Counted from the stretch's first letter, positions 1 to 6,294 are shown. The stretch: 8,937 nt of DNA from Actinomycetota bacterium (GCA_005885085.1 VAXY01000034.1:1-8937), one strand, 5' to 3'. The notes: generated from the letters alone by a model not told the origin. Made by a program: numbers and translations.

Positions 1-445
1 CCAGCTTCTCGTTCGGGATCACGAGCCGGTCGCCGTCCTCGGTGCGGACGAACGTGTAGATGAGGCCGATCTCCTCGACGACCCCCGGCGTGTCTTCGAC
101 GACCACGTCGTCACCGAGCCTGAGCGGCTGTGTGAACGCGATCAGCAGCCCCGCGACGAAGTTCCCGAGCGTCCGCTGAGACGCGAAGCCGACGACGATG
201 CCGAGGACGGCCGAGGAGGCCAGCAGGCCGCCGGCGACGGCGCGCACCTGCGGGATCACGAGCAGCGCCGACAGCAGGCCGACGAACACGATCGCCGTCG
301 TGACGCTCCGTCGCGCAACGCGATACCGCGTGATCGCTTCCGGCGCGAGCTGGCGGCTGGCGATCCGGCGGTCGATCAGACGGGCGACCGCGATCGTGAT
401 GAGCATGACGACGGCGACGACGACAAGGCGGTGCCAGAGCGGCAT
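1..445 (-). CDS. MscS-family mechanosensitive ion channel, N-terminal part (runs off left edge)
   Basis: The 148 visible residues read from ATG 445 leftwards and are cut by the window edge. Seen: three hydrophobic segments at about residues 6-23, 48-67 and 72-105. The third continues into the MscS pore helix and start of the beta domain, with ASQRTLGNFVAGL, then QPLRLGDDVVVED, GVVEEIGLIYTFVRTEDG and VIPNEKL. This Gly/Ala-rich helix followed by a beta barrel and an IPN motif is the hallmark of small-conductance mechanosensitive channels, which release solutes across the inner membrane on hypo-osmotic shock. Three membrane segments before the beta domain match the short MscS class. An AGAGG lies three bases before the ATG and supports this start. 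The C-terminal cytoplasmic cage is outside the window. The family call is firm; the exact subtype is not. Confidence 0.93.
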   Translation of the reverse strand, partial: MPLWHRLVVVAVVMLITIAVARLIDRRIASRQLAPEAITRYRVARRSVTTAIVFVGLLSALLVIPQVRAVAGGLLASSAVLGIVVGFASQRTLGNFVAGLLIAFTQPLRLGDDVVVEDTPGVVEEIGLIYTFVRTEDGDRLVIPNEKL

Positions 446-480
446 GCGCCTCTATTCGACGGCCCAGCGAAACCCCTTGC

Positions 481-513
481 CCAGAGAGGTAGCCGTCTCT
501 AGGCGGAGGCGGG
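481..513. repeat. Diverged fragment of the intergenic hairpin repeat (copy 1)
   Basis: The spacer between the mscS start and the DUF2203 stop contains AGCCGTCTcTAGGCGGAGGCG-like sequence. It matches positions 5503-5523 apart from one inserted base and one substitution, and resembles 6309-6328. The left arm is CCAGAGA instead of CCTAAGAC, so the stem is AGAGA/TCTCT plus GG/CC with a TAG loop. It lies directly downstream of the DUF2203 stop codon on the minus strand, so it could act as a weak terminator, but there is no T-run. Homology to the other two copies rests on about 20 bases. Confidence 0.5.
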
Positions 514-912
514 TTAGTAAAGCGGCTTGCGTGCGGCGAAGCCCTCGTCGAGGCCGTGCCAGTAGCTGATCTCCTCTTCGCCGAGCTTCCAGCAGAGCAA
601 GACGTCCTCGCCGTCGCGGCTCGACGGGAAGTCGAGCAGGCCTTCCTCGAGCGACTTGATCTGCGCACCGGCGTCGCTGATCTGTTCCGCACAGACGGCA
701 ATCGCGTCGGCCTCGGCCTGGATCGACGCCGCCGCCTCGCGCAGGTCGCTGGGTTGCATGTCCCCGCCGTTCCCGGCGATGTGGGTGAGCAACTCCGTTT
801 GACGGTGTTGTGCGGCGAGGAGGTTCTGCCGGTGCTCGACCATGCGCTCCACGACCGGCCGTAGCCGCGCGACGGCGGCGTTTGCCTCCTCGAGAGTGAA
901 GGTGCGCTCCAT
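514..912 (-). CDS. DUF2203 family protein
   Basis: A 132-residue soluble protein. The family signature is clear: FTLEEANAAVARLRPVV at the N-terminus (residues 5-21), a helical, probably coiled-coil middle (about 25-90), and the conserved C-terminal block GLLDFPSSRDG, LLCWKLGEEEISYWH and DEGFAARKPL (91-131). Length is normal for DUF2203. The molecular function is unknown; a His/Cys/Trp-rich C-terminal block is typical of the family. I chose ATG 912 because family similarity begins at MERTFTLEEAN. The open frame continues upstream to 1017, but that extension is Arg/Cys-rich and lies inside the neighbouring glycosyltransferase gene. The start codon shares the palindrome CATG (910-913) with a possible start of the divergent gene. 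No good Shine-Dalgarno sequence is visible. Confidence 0.88.
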   Translation of the reverse strand: MERTFTLEEANAAVARLRPVVERMVEHRQNLLAAQHRQTELLTHIAGNGGDMQPSDLREAAASIQAEADAIAVCAEQISDAGAQIKSLEEGLLDFPSSRDGEDVLLCWKLGEEEISYWHGLDEGFAARKPLY

Positions 913-920
913 GCTCGGCC

Positions 921-926
921 TATCAT
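921..926 (+). promoter_or_regulatory. Possible -10 element (TATCAT) for the six-gene plus-strand operon
   Basis: TATCAT fits the actinobacterial TAnnnT -10 pattern. It ends eight bases before GTG 935, which would put the transcription start at or next to that codon and give a leaderless mRNA. That agrees with the absence of any Shine-Dalgarno before 935. No convincing -35 hexamer is seen 16-18 bases upstream. If correct, the promoter lies just beyond the start of the divergent DUF2203 gene. Inference only. Confidence 0.3.
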
Positions 927-934
927 CGTCGCCG

Positions 935-2116
935 GTGACCGTCGGACAAAGGCAGAGGAACACCGAGCCCCGCGCGGATCTCCGCATCGAGCATGCGCGG
1001 GCGCCTGCAGTCGGCATCTATCTCTGGAGCCGCGCCGTGATCTGGCTCGGCGCAATCTTCGCCTTCTACTGGTTCGAGCCGAACCGCAATCCGCGCGCAG
1101 GGACGTGGGACTCGCCGCTGATCCACGACCTCGGCTCCTTCACCGACGTCTGGGCACGCTGGGACAGCGTCTTCTTCGTGCGCATCGCCGAACACGGATA
1201 CGACAGCACGTCGGCCGCGTTCTATCCGCTTTATCCGGCGCTCGTCGCGGGACTCGGCCGCGTCTTCTTCGGGCACTACGTCCTCGCCGGAATCGTCGTC
1301 TCGCTCGCGGCAGCGGCGGGTGCCTTCCTGCTGCTCCACAGGCTCGCGGAGGAACGGCTCGGCGCCGACGGGGCCCAGCGAACAGTGCTCTATCTCGCGA
1401 TCTTTCCGACGGCTCTGTTCCTCCAAGGCGTGTACGGCGAGTCGCTGTACCTGCTGCTCGTGCTCGCCGCGTTCGTACTGGCGGAGCGCGGCCGTTTCGG
1501 CGCGGCGGGCATCGTCTCGGGTCTCGCGATCCTCACGCGAGCGACGGGAATCGCGCTGCTGCCCGCACTCGCGCTTTTGGCCTGGCGAGCACGGGGCCGG
1601 CGTCGCGCGTTCGGCGGACTCGCCTTGGCGCTGCCGGTGGCGGCCGTGTTTCCGCTTCTGCTCTGGCAACAGGTCGGCCATCCCTGGGCCTTCTGGAACG
1701 CGCAGGACGAGTGGCACCGCCACCTGTCGCGCGCCGGGCCCCTCGGTGGAATCTGGTTGGCGCTCACGCACTGGACACCGCCGCACGCCGAGTTCCAGCA
1801 CGCGGTCGCGGTCAACGCCGAGGGGCTGGTCGCGCTGGCGGCGTTTCTTCCGCTCACCGTCGTCGCGTGGCGCCGGTTCGGCGCGCCGTACGGACTATTC
1901 GCGGCGCTCAGCCTGGCCCTGCCGCTGAGCTACCCGAGCTCACGCTGGCCGCTGCTGTCGCTCCCGCGTTTCGGGGTCGTGATCTTTCCGCTCTTCCTCG
2001 CACTCGCGGCGATCACAACGGGCCGGCCACGCGCCCACACCGCCATCGTCGCCTGCAGCTCGCTCCTGCTCGGCGTCGCCGTCGTGCAGTGGGCGTTATG
2101 GCAATGGGTCGCCTGA
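935..2116 (+). CDS. PIG-V-like integral-membrane mannosyltransferase / GT-C glycosyltransferase
   Basis: A 393-residue polytopic membrane protein (roughly 8-10 hydrophobic spans). Conserved PIG-V/GT-C features: RWDSVFFVRIAEHGYD (75-90), with the acidic residue after W in the first extracytoplasmic loop; AAFYPLYPAL (94-103); FPTALFLQGVYGESLYLLL (157-175); LTRATG (200-205); and LPRFGVVIFPLFLALA (343-358). Such enzymes use polyprenyl-phosphate sugars and transfer mannose to lipid or protein acceptors on the outer membrane face; donor and acceptor here are unknown. The start is uncertain. GTG 935 fits a leaderless transcript from TATCAT at 921; ATG 911 would add eight residues and overlap the divergent DUF2203 start. 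It is the first gene of the run, and its 3' end overlaps the HAD gene by 19 bases. The family call is good; substrate specificity is not visible. Confidence 0.85.
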   Translation: MTVGQRQRNTEPRADLRIEHARAPAVGIYLWSRAVIWLGAIFAFYWFEPNRNPRAGTWDSPLIHDLGSFTDVWARWDSVFFVRIAEHGYDSTSAAFYPLYPALVAGLGRVFFGHYVLAGIVVSLAAAAGAFLLLHRLAEERLGADGAQRTVLYLAIFPTALFLQGVYGESLYLLLVLAAFVLAERGRFGAAGIVSGLAILTRATGIALLPALALLAWRARGRRRAFGGLALALPVAAVFPLLLWQQVGHPWAFWNAQDEWHRHLSRAGPLGGIWLALTHWTPPHAEFQHAVAVNAEGLVALAAFLPLTVVAWRRFGAPYGLFAALSLALPLSYPSSRWPLLSLPRFGVVIFPLFLALAAITTGRPRAHTAIVACSSLLLGVAVVQWALWQWVA

Positions 2117-2733
2117 GCGCGGACGAGCTCGACGCGGTCACGATCGACTCCTACGGGACGCTCGTCACCCTCGTCGATCCGGTGCCCGAGTTGACGGCCG
2201 CGCTGTCCGCGCGTGGCGTTGTCCGGAACCGCAACGCTGTCTTGGCCGGCTTTCGCGCCGAGGTTGCGCATTACTCACGGCACGCGAGGGAGGGCCACGA
2301 CGAAGAGGGGCTCGCACGGCTGCAACGTGACTGTGCGCACGTCTTCCTCGACGCCGTCGGCGCCGACCTCGACGCCGGCGAGTTTGCACCCGTCTATGCC
2401 GGCGCGATGCACTTCGAGCTGCTGCCCGGCGCCGTCGAGACGCTTCAGCGGCTCAAGAGTCTCGGCCTGGAGCTCGCCGTCGTCGCGAACTGGGACCTGA
2501 CACTGCACCGGCTGCTCGAGGAGATCGGACTGACGCAGTACTTCCGCGCCGCCGTCCACGCCGCCGGCAAGCCCGCGCCGGACGGACTCCTGCGCGCGCT
2601 GTCGCGGCTGCAGGTCGAGCCCGGGCGCGCCCTGCACATCGGCGACGACGACGCTGACGAGCGCGCCGCCCGCGCGGCAGGCATGCACGCCGTCGTTGCG
2701 CCGCTCCCCGAAGCCGTCGCGACGCTGACGTGA
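2098..2733 (+). CDS. HAD-superfamily hydrolase (subfamily IA, haloacid dehalogenase-like)
   Basis: A 211-residue cytosolic protein with the HAD core. Motif I is TIDSYGTL, with nucleophile Asp17 and Tyr19 at the +2 position, as in haloacid dehalogenase-like members rather than the DxD of classical phosphatases. A helical cap follows (about 27-105). The motif II region is VVANWD (128-133), motif III is Lys158 in GKPAPD, and motif IV is HIGDDDADERAARAAGM (180-196) for Mg2+ binding. Oddity: the Ser/Thr normally found at motif II (V-S-N-x-D in relatives) is Ala130. The likely reaction is phosphate monoester or haloacid hydrolysis; the substrate is unknown. The start is ATG 2098, inside the end of the glycosyltransferase gene; ATG 2104 is equally possible and costs two residues. 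Expression by translational coupling is likely. The stop overlaps the next start as GTGA (2730-2733). Confidence 0.88.
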   Translation: MAMGRLSADELDAVTIDSYGTLVTLVDPVPELTAALSARGVVRNRNAVLAGFRAEVAHYSRHAREGHDEEGLARLQRDCAHVFLDAVGADLDAGEFAPVYAGAMHFELLPGAVETLQRLKSLGLELAVVANWDLTLHRLLEEIGLTQYFRAAVHAAGKPAPDGLLRALSRLQVEPGRALHIGDDDADERAARAAGMHAVVAPLPEAVATLT

Positions 2734-3440
2734 CCTCTCCGCTTACGCTGTGGACGAGCTTCGTCGTCCTCTTCGCCACACTGAGCTACTCGCTGCGATT
2801 CACGGAGGGGAAGCCGCCCAAGGACATCCTCTACCGCTGGACGACCGCCGAGGGCGCACTGATCCAGTTCGCGGTGATCGGCCTGATCGTCTACGGCGTC
2901 GCCGGACTCGGGCGGCGCCGGCAGCTGCTCGCTCTGCGCCGGCCGACCTCTTGGCGGCGCGCATTCGGAATCGCGATGGGGATCGGAGTGATGATGCTCG
3001 TGCTCTCGTACGCACTCGGGCCGCTACTGAACCCAGGCCGCGAACAGGGTGTGACACCCGACGCATGGCAGCCCGATCACGCTGCCGCGTACGTTGCGAA
3101 CGGCCTCGTCATCTGCGTCGTGGCGCCGTTCGTGGAGGAGCTGACCTTCCGGGGCCTGGGCTACTCGGTGCTCGTCCGCTTCGGCAGATGGACGGCGATC
3201 ATTCTGGTCGGGATCGCCTTCGGGCTCGCGCACGGCCTCGTCCAGGCCTTCCCGTTCCTCGCCGCGCTGGGTGCCGGCCTCGCCTACCTGCGCAGCCGTG
3301 TCGACAGTGTCTATCCCGGGATGATCGTCCACGGCACCTTCAACGCGATCGCGCTGACCGTTGCCGTTTCAGGCAAACCTGAACAGGAGAATATTCTGCG
3401 CGCGTGCGCTGCGGTCTGGTCATTGTTGCCGCCCTTCTGA
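2730..3440 (+). CDS. CPBP-family intramembrane metalloprotease (CAAX protease / Abi type)
   Basis: A 236-residue membrane protein with about 6-7 hydrophobic spans. All three family motifs are present: EELTFR (136-141, the EExxxR motif), FGLAH (164-168, FxxxH) and HGTFN (201-205, HxxxN). The two glutamates and two histidines are the expected metal/catalytic ligands. Family members include eukaryotic Rce1 CAAX protease and bacterial proteins linked to bacteriocin self-immunity or membrane-protein processing; the target here cannot be read from sequence. It starts with GTG 2730, overlapping the HAD stop by four bases, so coupling is likely. Its last 37 bases overlap the L,D-transpeptidase gene. 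Confidence 0.92.
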   Translation: MTSPLTLWTSFVVLFATLSYSLRFTEGKPPKDILYRWTTAEGALIQFAVIGLIVYGVAGLGRRRQLLALRRPTSWRRAFGIAMGIGVMMLVLSYALGPLLNPGREQGVTPDAWQPDHAAAYVANGLVICVVAPFVEELTFRGLGYSVLVRFGRWTAIILVGIAFGLAHGLVQAFPFLAALGAGLAYLRSRVDSVYPGMIVHGTFNAIALTVAVSGKPEQENILRACAAVWSLLPPF

Positions 3441-4759
3441 TCGCCGCCCCCGCGGCCAGCGGCGCCCGCGACCAGGTAACCATCCAGGCAACGCCCACCG
3501 CCGGCGCGGCGCCTCTCCACGTCACCTTCACCGCCGTTGATGTCGTCGGCGCGCACTGGGACTTCGGCGACGGGAGCGGCGCCGACGGCGTCACGGTCGA
3601 GCATGTCTACGCGGCAGGTCGCTGGACCGCCGCGGCGACAGTTCGCGCGGCCGACGGCAGCACCGCGACCGAGCGCGTCGCGATCATGGCCTACGGGCTC
3701 ACGCTGTCCGGCCCGAACCCGGCGCGATATGCGCACCGCGCCGTCTTCCGCGGGGCGGTCATCCCCGCCGAGCGGGGAGTCGCCGTCACGCTCACGGGCC
3801 CGAGCGGGCGACTCGGCACCGCCAGGACCGAAGCTCGAGGCACGTACACGATCCGGGCGCGTGTAAAAGCTCCCGGCCAGTACCTTGCGACGAGCGAGCG
3901 CGCGTCTTCGGCTCCGCTCGCGCTGCGCGTCTTGCCGAAACTCGTTGCCGGACTGGCCGGCGACGGCGCGCGCGGCAGCCGCTACTACTTCACGGCGCGG
4001 CTCCTCCCGTCCGGTGCCGGTGTCCTCGCCGTCCGCATCAGCCGCGGGAACGAGTCCCTGGTCGACCGCACCTACGGCGGCAGCGTGCGCATCAAGCTCG
4101 ACACGCGACGGCTCGCAACGTACGTGATCCACGTCGCGGTCGTGCCGACGGAGGGCTACACGGCCACAACGCGTCTGCTGCGGGCGAACGTCGTCCTGCC
4201 GCGACTCACGGTCGGGAGGCGCGGAGCAGCGGTCGCACAACTCGGCGATCAGCTTCGGCGCCTGCACTATGCGGCGCCGTACGGCGCGACGTTCGATGGG
4301 CGGATGCTCGATGCGGTGTTCGCGTTCCAGAAGGTCCAGGGCCTGCCGCGGACCGGCATCGTCGACGCGCGCTTCTGGCGGGCGCTCGCGAGTGCCCGCA
4401 CGCCGATCCCCCGCCATGGACAGCCCGCCAACCACATCGAGATCTACAAGGGCCACCAGGTGCTGTACGTCGTCCGCAACTCACGCGTCGCATTGATCGT
4501 GCCGGTCTCCACAGCAGGCTTACCCGGAAGGTTCACGCCGGTCGGACGCTTCTCGATCTACCGCAAGGTGGTTGGTTTCGACCCCAGCCCGCTCGGGACG
4601 CTCTACGACCCGATGTACTTCACCGGAGGCTATGCGATCCACGGGAACCCCTCCGTCCCGCCGTACCCGGCCAGTCACGGCTGCGTTCGCGTCCCGATGT
4701 GGGTCGCACCGCACCTCTATGCGACGAATCCGTACGGCGAGACGGTGTACGTCTACTAG
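3404..4759 (+). CDS. Secreted PKD-domain L,D-transpeptidase (YkuD) with peptidoglycan-binding domain
   Basis: A 451-residue exported protein. Order of parts: signal peptide (1-20, cleavage near AAASG/A); PKD domain (about 25-95) with the signature HWDFGDGSGADG and EHVYAAGRW; two Ig-like beta modules (about 98-175 and 180-262); a PG_binding_1-like domain (about 268-330, VGRRGAAVAQLGDQLRRL, FDGRMLDAVFAFQKVQGL); and a C-terminal YkuD catalytic domain (344-451). The catalytic block HGNPSVPPYPASHGCVRVP has His413, His425 and nucleophile Cys427. Such enzymes form 3-3 cross-links in peptidoglycan or attach proteins to it, outside the membrane. GTG 3404 is the only plausible start. AGGAGA at 3385-3390 is a good but rather distant (13 bases) Shine-Dalgarno, within the CPBP gene. 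The PKD module suggests binding to wall or other surface polymers. Confidence 0.92.
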   Translation: MRCGLVIVAALLIAAPAASGARDQVTIQATPTAGAAPLHVTFTAVDVVGAHWDFGDGSGADGVTVEHVYAAGRWTAAATVRAADGSTATERVAIMAYGLTLSGPNPARYAHRAVFRGAVIPAERGVAVTLTGPSGRLGTARTEARGTYTIRARVKAPGQYLATSERASSAPLALRVLPKLVAGLAGDGARGSRYYFTARLLPSGAGVLAVRISRGNESLVDRTYGGSVRIKLDTRRLATYVIHVAVVPTEGYTATTRLLRANVVLPRLTVGRRGAAVAQLGDQLRRLHYAAPYGATFDGRMLDAVFAFQKVQGLPRTGIVDARFWRALASARTPIPRHGQPANHIEIYKGHQVLYVVRNSRVALIVPVSTAGLPGRFTPVGRFSIYRKVVGFDPSPLGTLYDPMYFTGGYAIHGNPSVPPYPASHGCVRVPMWVAPHLYATNPYGETVYVY

Positions 4760-5180
4760 CGTCGCGCTGCTCCTGATGTTCGCAGGCTGCGGCGGGAAGG
4801 CGCGTCCGGTGGCCTACACCGACCTGACGGCGAAGGCCGGGCCGTTGGAGTTCACACACATCACGGTCGACGTCGAGCACACCCGCTCACAGCTGCTGGG
4901 CGTCCTGGCGCGGAACAATCCAGGTCGCAAGATTCAGCTCCCGCCGATCGACTACACGCGCCAGGAAACGTTCGTCGTCGCCGGCGGGCCGCGCTCGAGC
5001 ACGGGTTACGCTCTAGAGATCGTGCGCGTACAGGAGAAGGGGGGACACATCAGCGTCGTCGTGCGCGAACGCACGCCGTCGCTCGGCGAACCGGTGCAGG
5101 TTCGAGTCACGTACCCCTTCCGCCTGCTCGTCCTGGACAGCAACAAGCCCGTGCACCTGAAGTGGCTGGGACGTCCGTGA
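4719..5180 (+). CDS. Lipoprotein with PrcB C-terminal-type domain
   Basis: A 153-residue predicted lipoprotein. From ATG 4719 the N-terminus is a textbook type II signal: basic MRRIRTARR, a hydrophobic stretch TSVALLLMF, and lipobox FAGC with Cys24 as the lipidated residue. The mature part contains TFVVAGGPRSSTGYALEIV (84-102), followed by ISVVVRERTP and VTYPFRLLVLD (130-140). This matches the PrcB_C domain pattern, a small beta domain first named from a subunit of a Treponema protease complex; its role in actinobacteria is unknown. The signal peptide is encoded inside the 3' end of the L,D-transpeptidase gene (41-base overlap), and choosing the next ATG (4776) would destroy it. The neighbouring wall enzyme suggests an envelope role. 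The lipoprotein call is strong; the domain call is moderate. Confidence 0.8.
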   Translation: MRRIRTARRCTSTSVALLLMFAGCGGKARPVAYTDLTAKAGPLEFTHITVDVEHTRSQLLGVLARNNPGRKIQLPPIDYTRQETFVVAGGPRSSTGYALEIVRVQEKGGHISVVVRERTPSLGEPVQVRVTYPFRLLVLDSNKPVHLKWLGRP

Positions 5181-5458
5181 ACGACGATCCACTGATCAAG
5201 CAGCTGCGCCAGCAGATCTCGGACACCGACCGCTCCATCGTCGACGCGATCAACGCGCGCCTCCGCCTCGTCGCGCGGCTCAAGCGCTACAAGGAATCGC
5301 GGGGGATCGGCTTCCTCGACCCGGAGCGCGAGGAGTGGATGTTGCAGTACCTCACGCGTGCCAACCGCGGCCCGCTATCCCAGGTCGGCCTGCGGGAACT
5401 GTTCGAGGAGATCCTCGACCTGACGAAGCGAGAGGTCCAGCGAGGCGACGAGACGTAA
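5177..5458 (+). CDS. Chorismate mutase, AroQ-fold (type II)
   Basis: A 93-residue, all-helical cytosolic protein. It aligns without gaps to the first half of E. coli P-protein chorismate mutase: Arg11, Arg28, Lys39, Asp48, Arg51 and Glu52 fall at the same numbers as the known active-site residues. It would convert chorismate to prephenate for Phe/Tyr synthesis, probably as a dimer. In helix 3 the usual Ser84 aligns with Thr83, and the position of catalytic Gln88 aligns with Val87 (the next residue is Gln88), so activity is not certain from sequence. Start: GTG 5177 overlaps the lipoprotein stop as GTGA and has GGGA five bases upstream; GTG 5162 would add five residues. It is the last gene of the operon and is followed by a hairpin at 5489. 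Why it sits with envelope genes is unclear. Confidence 0.88.
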   Translation: MNDDPLIKQLRQQISDTDRSIVDAINARLRLVARLKRYKESRGIGFLDPEREEWMLQYLTRANRGPLSQVGLRELFEEILDLTKREVQRGDET

Positions 5459-5488
5459 CCGCCGGCAAACGCAACCCCAAAGCCGGAG

Positions 5489-5514
5489 CCTAAGACAGGC
5501 GCAGCCGTCTTAGG
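5489..5514 (+). terminator. Stem-loop after the six-gene operon; possible terminator
   Basis: CCTAAGAC pairs perfectly with GTCTTAGG (8 bp). After one bulged A, GGC pairs with GCC around a GCA triloop. It begins 30 bases after the chorismate mutase stop. There is no following T-run, so it may be an intrinsic terminator of the T-poor actinobacterial kind or simply the apex of the repeat element. Confidence 0.5.
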
Positions 5515-5594
5515 CAGAGGCGAACCGATGCGAGGCGGCGTCGCGAAGCATCGCCACGCCGCACGGAAGGGGACAATCGCCGACCGTCACAGAG

Positions 5595-5632
5595 CGCGTC
5601 GGCTTCGCCGGCGCGCGTTTCGCGCGAAGCGC
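5595..5632. other. Two abutting inverted repeats in the long element
   Basis: 5595-5615 forms a 9-bp stem (CGCGTCGGC-type arms, one T-G pair) with a TTC loop, which is GAA on the minus strand. 5615-5632 is an 18-base palindrome, GCGTTTCGCGCGAAGCGC, with one T-G pair. It resembles a degenerate parS core (11 of 14 positions of GTTTCACGTGAAAC). No function can be assigned. Confidence 0.45.
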
Positions 5633-5644
5633 CGTATCCCACCA

Positions 5645-5669
5645 CGGGCGAAAGCGCAGCTTTCGCCCG
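5645..5669 (-). terminator. Stem-loop just after the DUF151 stop; probable terminator
   Basis: A perfect 11-bp stem (CGGGCGAAAGC with GCTTTCGCCCG) closes a three-base loop (GCA on plus, TGC on minus). It lies four bases downstream of the DUF151 stop codon. Stem strength and position favour termination of the minus-strand gene, or bidirectional termination between the converging transcripts. No T-run follows. Confidence 0.6.
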
Positions 5670-5673
5670 GAAA

Positions 5674-6180
5674 CTAGTCGTCGTCGGGATCCACAGCGAA
5701 TTCGTCCGGGGTGACCTGCTCGAGGAACTGCTTGAACTCCGAGACCTTGGACTCGATCTCCTCCTCGGTCACTTCCTCGCCCTCGAACTCGATTCCCGAT
5801 TCCTCGATCACCTCGTCGGCGGCGAAGATCGGGGCGTCGGCGCGGATGGCGAGCGCGATCGCGTCGGACGGGCGCGAGTCGACCTCGACCTCGGAACCGT
5901 CCAGCTGCACGGTGATCTGCGCGTAAAAGGTGTTCTCGCGCAATTCCGTGACGGTGATGCGCGTCACCGACGCGCCAAGCTGATCGAGCATGTCGGTGAC
6001 CAGGTCGTGCGTCATCGGCCGGGGCGTCGACGCGCTCTGCAGCTTCATCAAGATCGCCGCCGCCTCGGGGTGTCCGATCCAGATCGGCAGGAACTTGTTG
6101 CCCTCGGCCGTCTTCAGGAGAACGATCGGCTGCTTGCCGACCAGATCGAAGCTCACGCCGTAGATCTGCATCTCCTGCAT
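5674..6180 (-). CDS. DUF151 / bifunctional nuclease (BFN) domain protein
   Basis: A 168-residue soluble protein. Conserved BFN/DUF151 blocks: MQIYGVSFDLVGKQPIVLLK (4-23), FLPIWIGHPEAAAI (30-43), PRPMTHDLVTDMLDQLGA (53-70), ITVTELRENTFYAQI (75-89) and VDSRPSDAIALAIRADAPIFAADEVIEE (100-127). A Glu/Asp-rich tail (130-168) ends in DPDDD, as is common in the family. Characterised plant and some bacterial relatives are described as nucleases; the biochemical role in actinobacteria is poorly defined. Start: similarity begins at ATG 6180, or 6171 three codons later. A longer TTG-started frame to 6255 adds unconserved residues and is rejected. The gene converges on the chorismate mutase operon and ends in a hairpin four bases after the stop. 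Confidence 0.93.
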   Translation of the reverse strand: MQEMQIYGVSFDLVGKQPIVLLKTAEGNKFLPIWIGHPEAAAILMKLQSASTPRPMTHDLVTDMLDQLGASVTRITVTELRENTFYAQITVQLDGSEVEVDSRPSDAIALAIRADAPIFAADEVIEESGIEFEGEEVTEEEIESKVSEFKQFLEQVTPDEFAVDPDDD

Positions 6181-6192
6181 CGGACGATTCTG

Positions 6193-6218
6193 ATGGTAGC
6201 TCAGGCCTTCGGCGTCAA
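6193..6218 (-). promoter_or_regulatory. Possible promoter of the DUF151 gene
   Basis: On the minus strand TTGACG (6218-6213) matches five of six -35 positions. TACCAT (6198-6193) fits TAnnnT and lies 12 bases before ATG 6180. The 14-base spacer is shorter than the usual 16-18, so the pairing is doubtful. Confidence 0.3.
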
Positions 6219-6294
6219 ACGTCACCCCAACGGGCGTTCCAAAACCTTTACCCAACCCGGAGCCAACCGCCGACCGCAGTCACAAAGGCCGCCG

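Larger units (their letters stand above)
5489..5669. repeat. Composite intergenic hairpin element, long form
   Basis: This fills most of the spacer between the convergent chorismate mutase and DUF151 genes (5459-5673, no coding potential seen). Module A (5489-5540) is the CCTAAGAC hairpin plus GATGCGAGGCGGCG. It matches 6295-6346 with five mismatches in 52 bases. Module B (about 5633-5669), containing CGTATCCCAC and a GCGAAAGC hairpin, matches about 6348-6385. Between the modules this copy has about 90 extra bases (5541-5632) made of further inverted repeats. Part of them, CGCCGACCGTCACAGAG at 5579-5595, resembles 6269-6287 upstream of the short copy. The element looks like a modular REP/MITE-type repeat; mobility is not shown. 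Confidence 0.65.

Noticed and set aside
923..1801. 292-codon open frame on the minus strand opposite the glycosyltransferase
   Set aside because: Low-complexity Arg/Glu-rich product with no family features; antisense to a clear membrane protein gene. Typical shadow frame in GC-rich DNA.
1105..2097. Long upstream extension of the HAD frame
   Set aside because: Arg-rich out-of-frame reading of the glycosyltransferase; HAD similarity starts only at about 2116.
2730..3440. CPBP protease as an Abi phage-defence gene
   Set aside because: The family is sometimes labelled Abi, but the gene sits in a coupled envelope operon and no other defence gene is present.
3311..4456. 381-codon open frame on the minus strand opposite the L,D-transpeptidase
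   Set aside because: Arg/Ala/Asp-rich with no recognisable domain, and antisense to a gene with complete catalytic motifs.
5459..5673. Hairpin-dense spacer as a CRISPR array or structured ncRNA
   Set aside because: No regular repeat-spacer spacing, and no promoter or conserved RNA core that I can recognise; the repeat-element explanation fits better.
6181..6255. 25-residue N-terminal extension of DUF151 from a TTG start
   Set aside because: Residues are unlike the family N-terminus, and a putative promoter lies within it.
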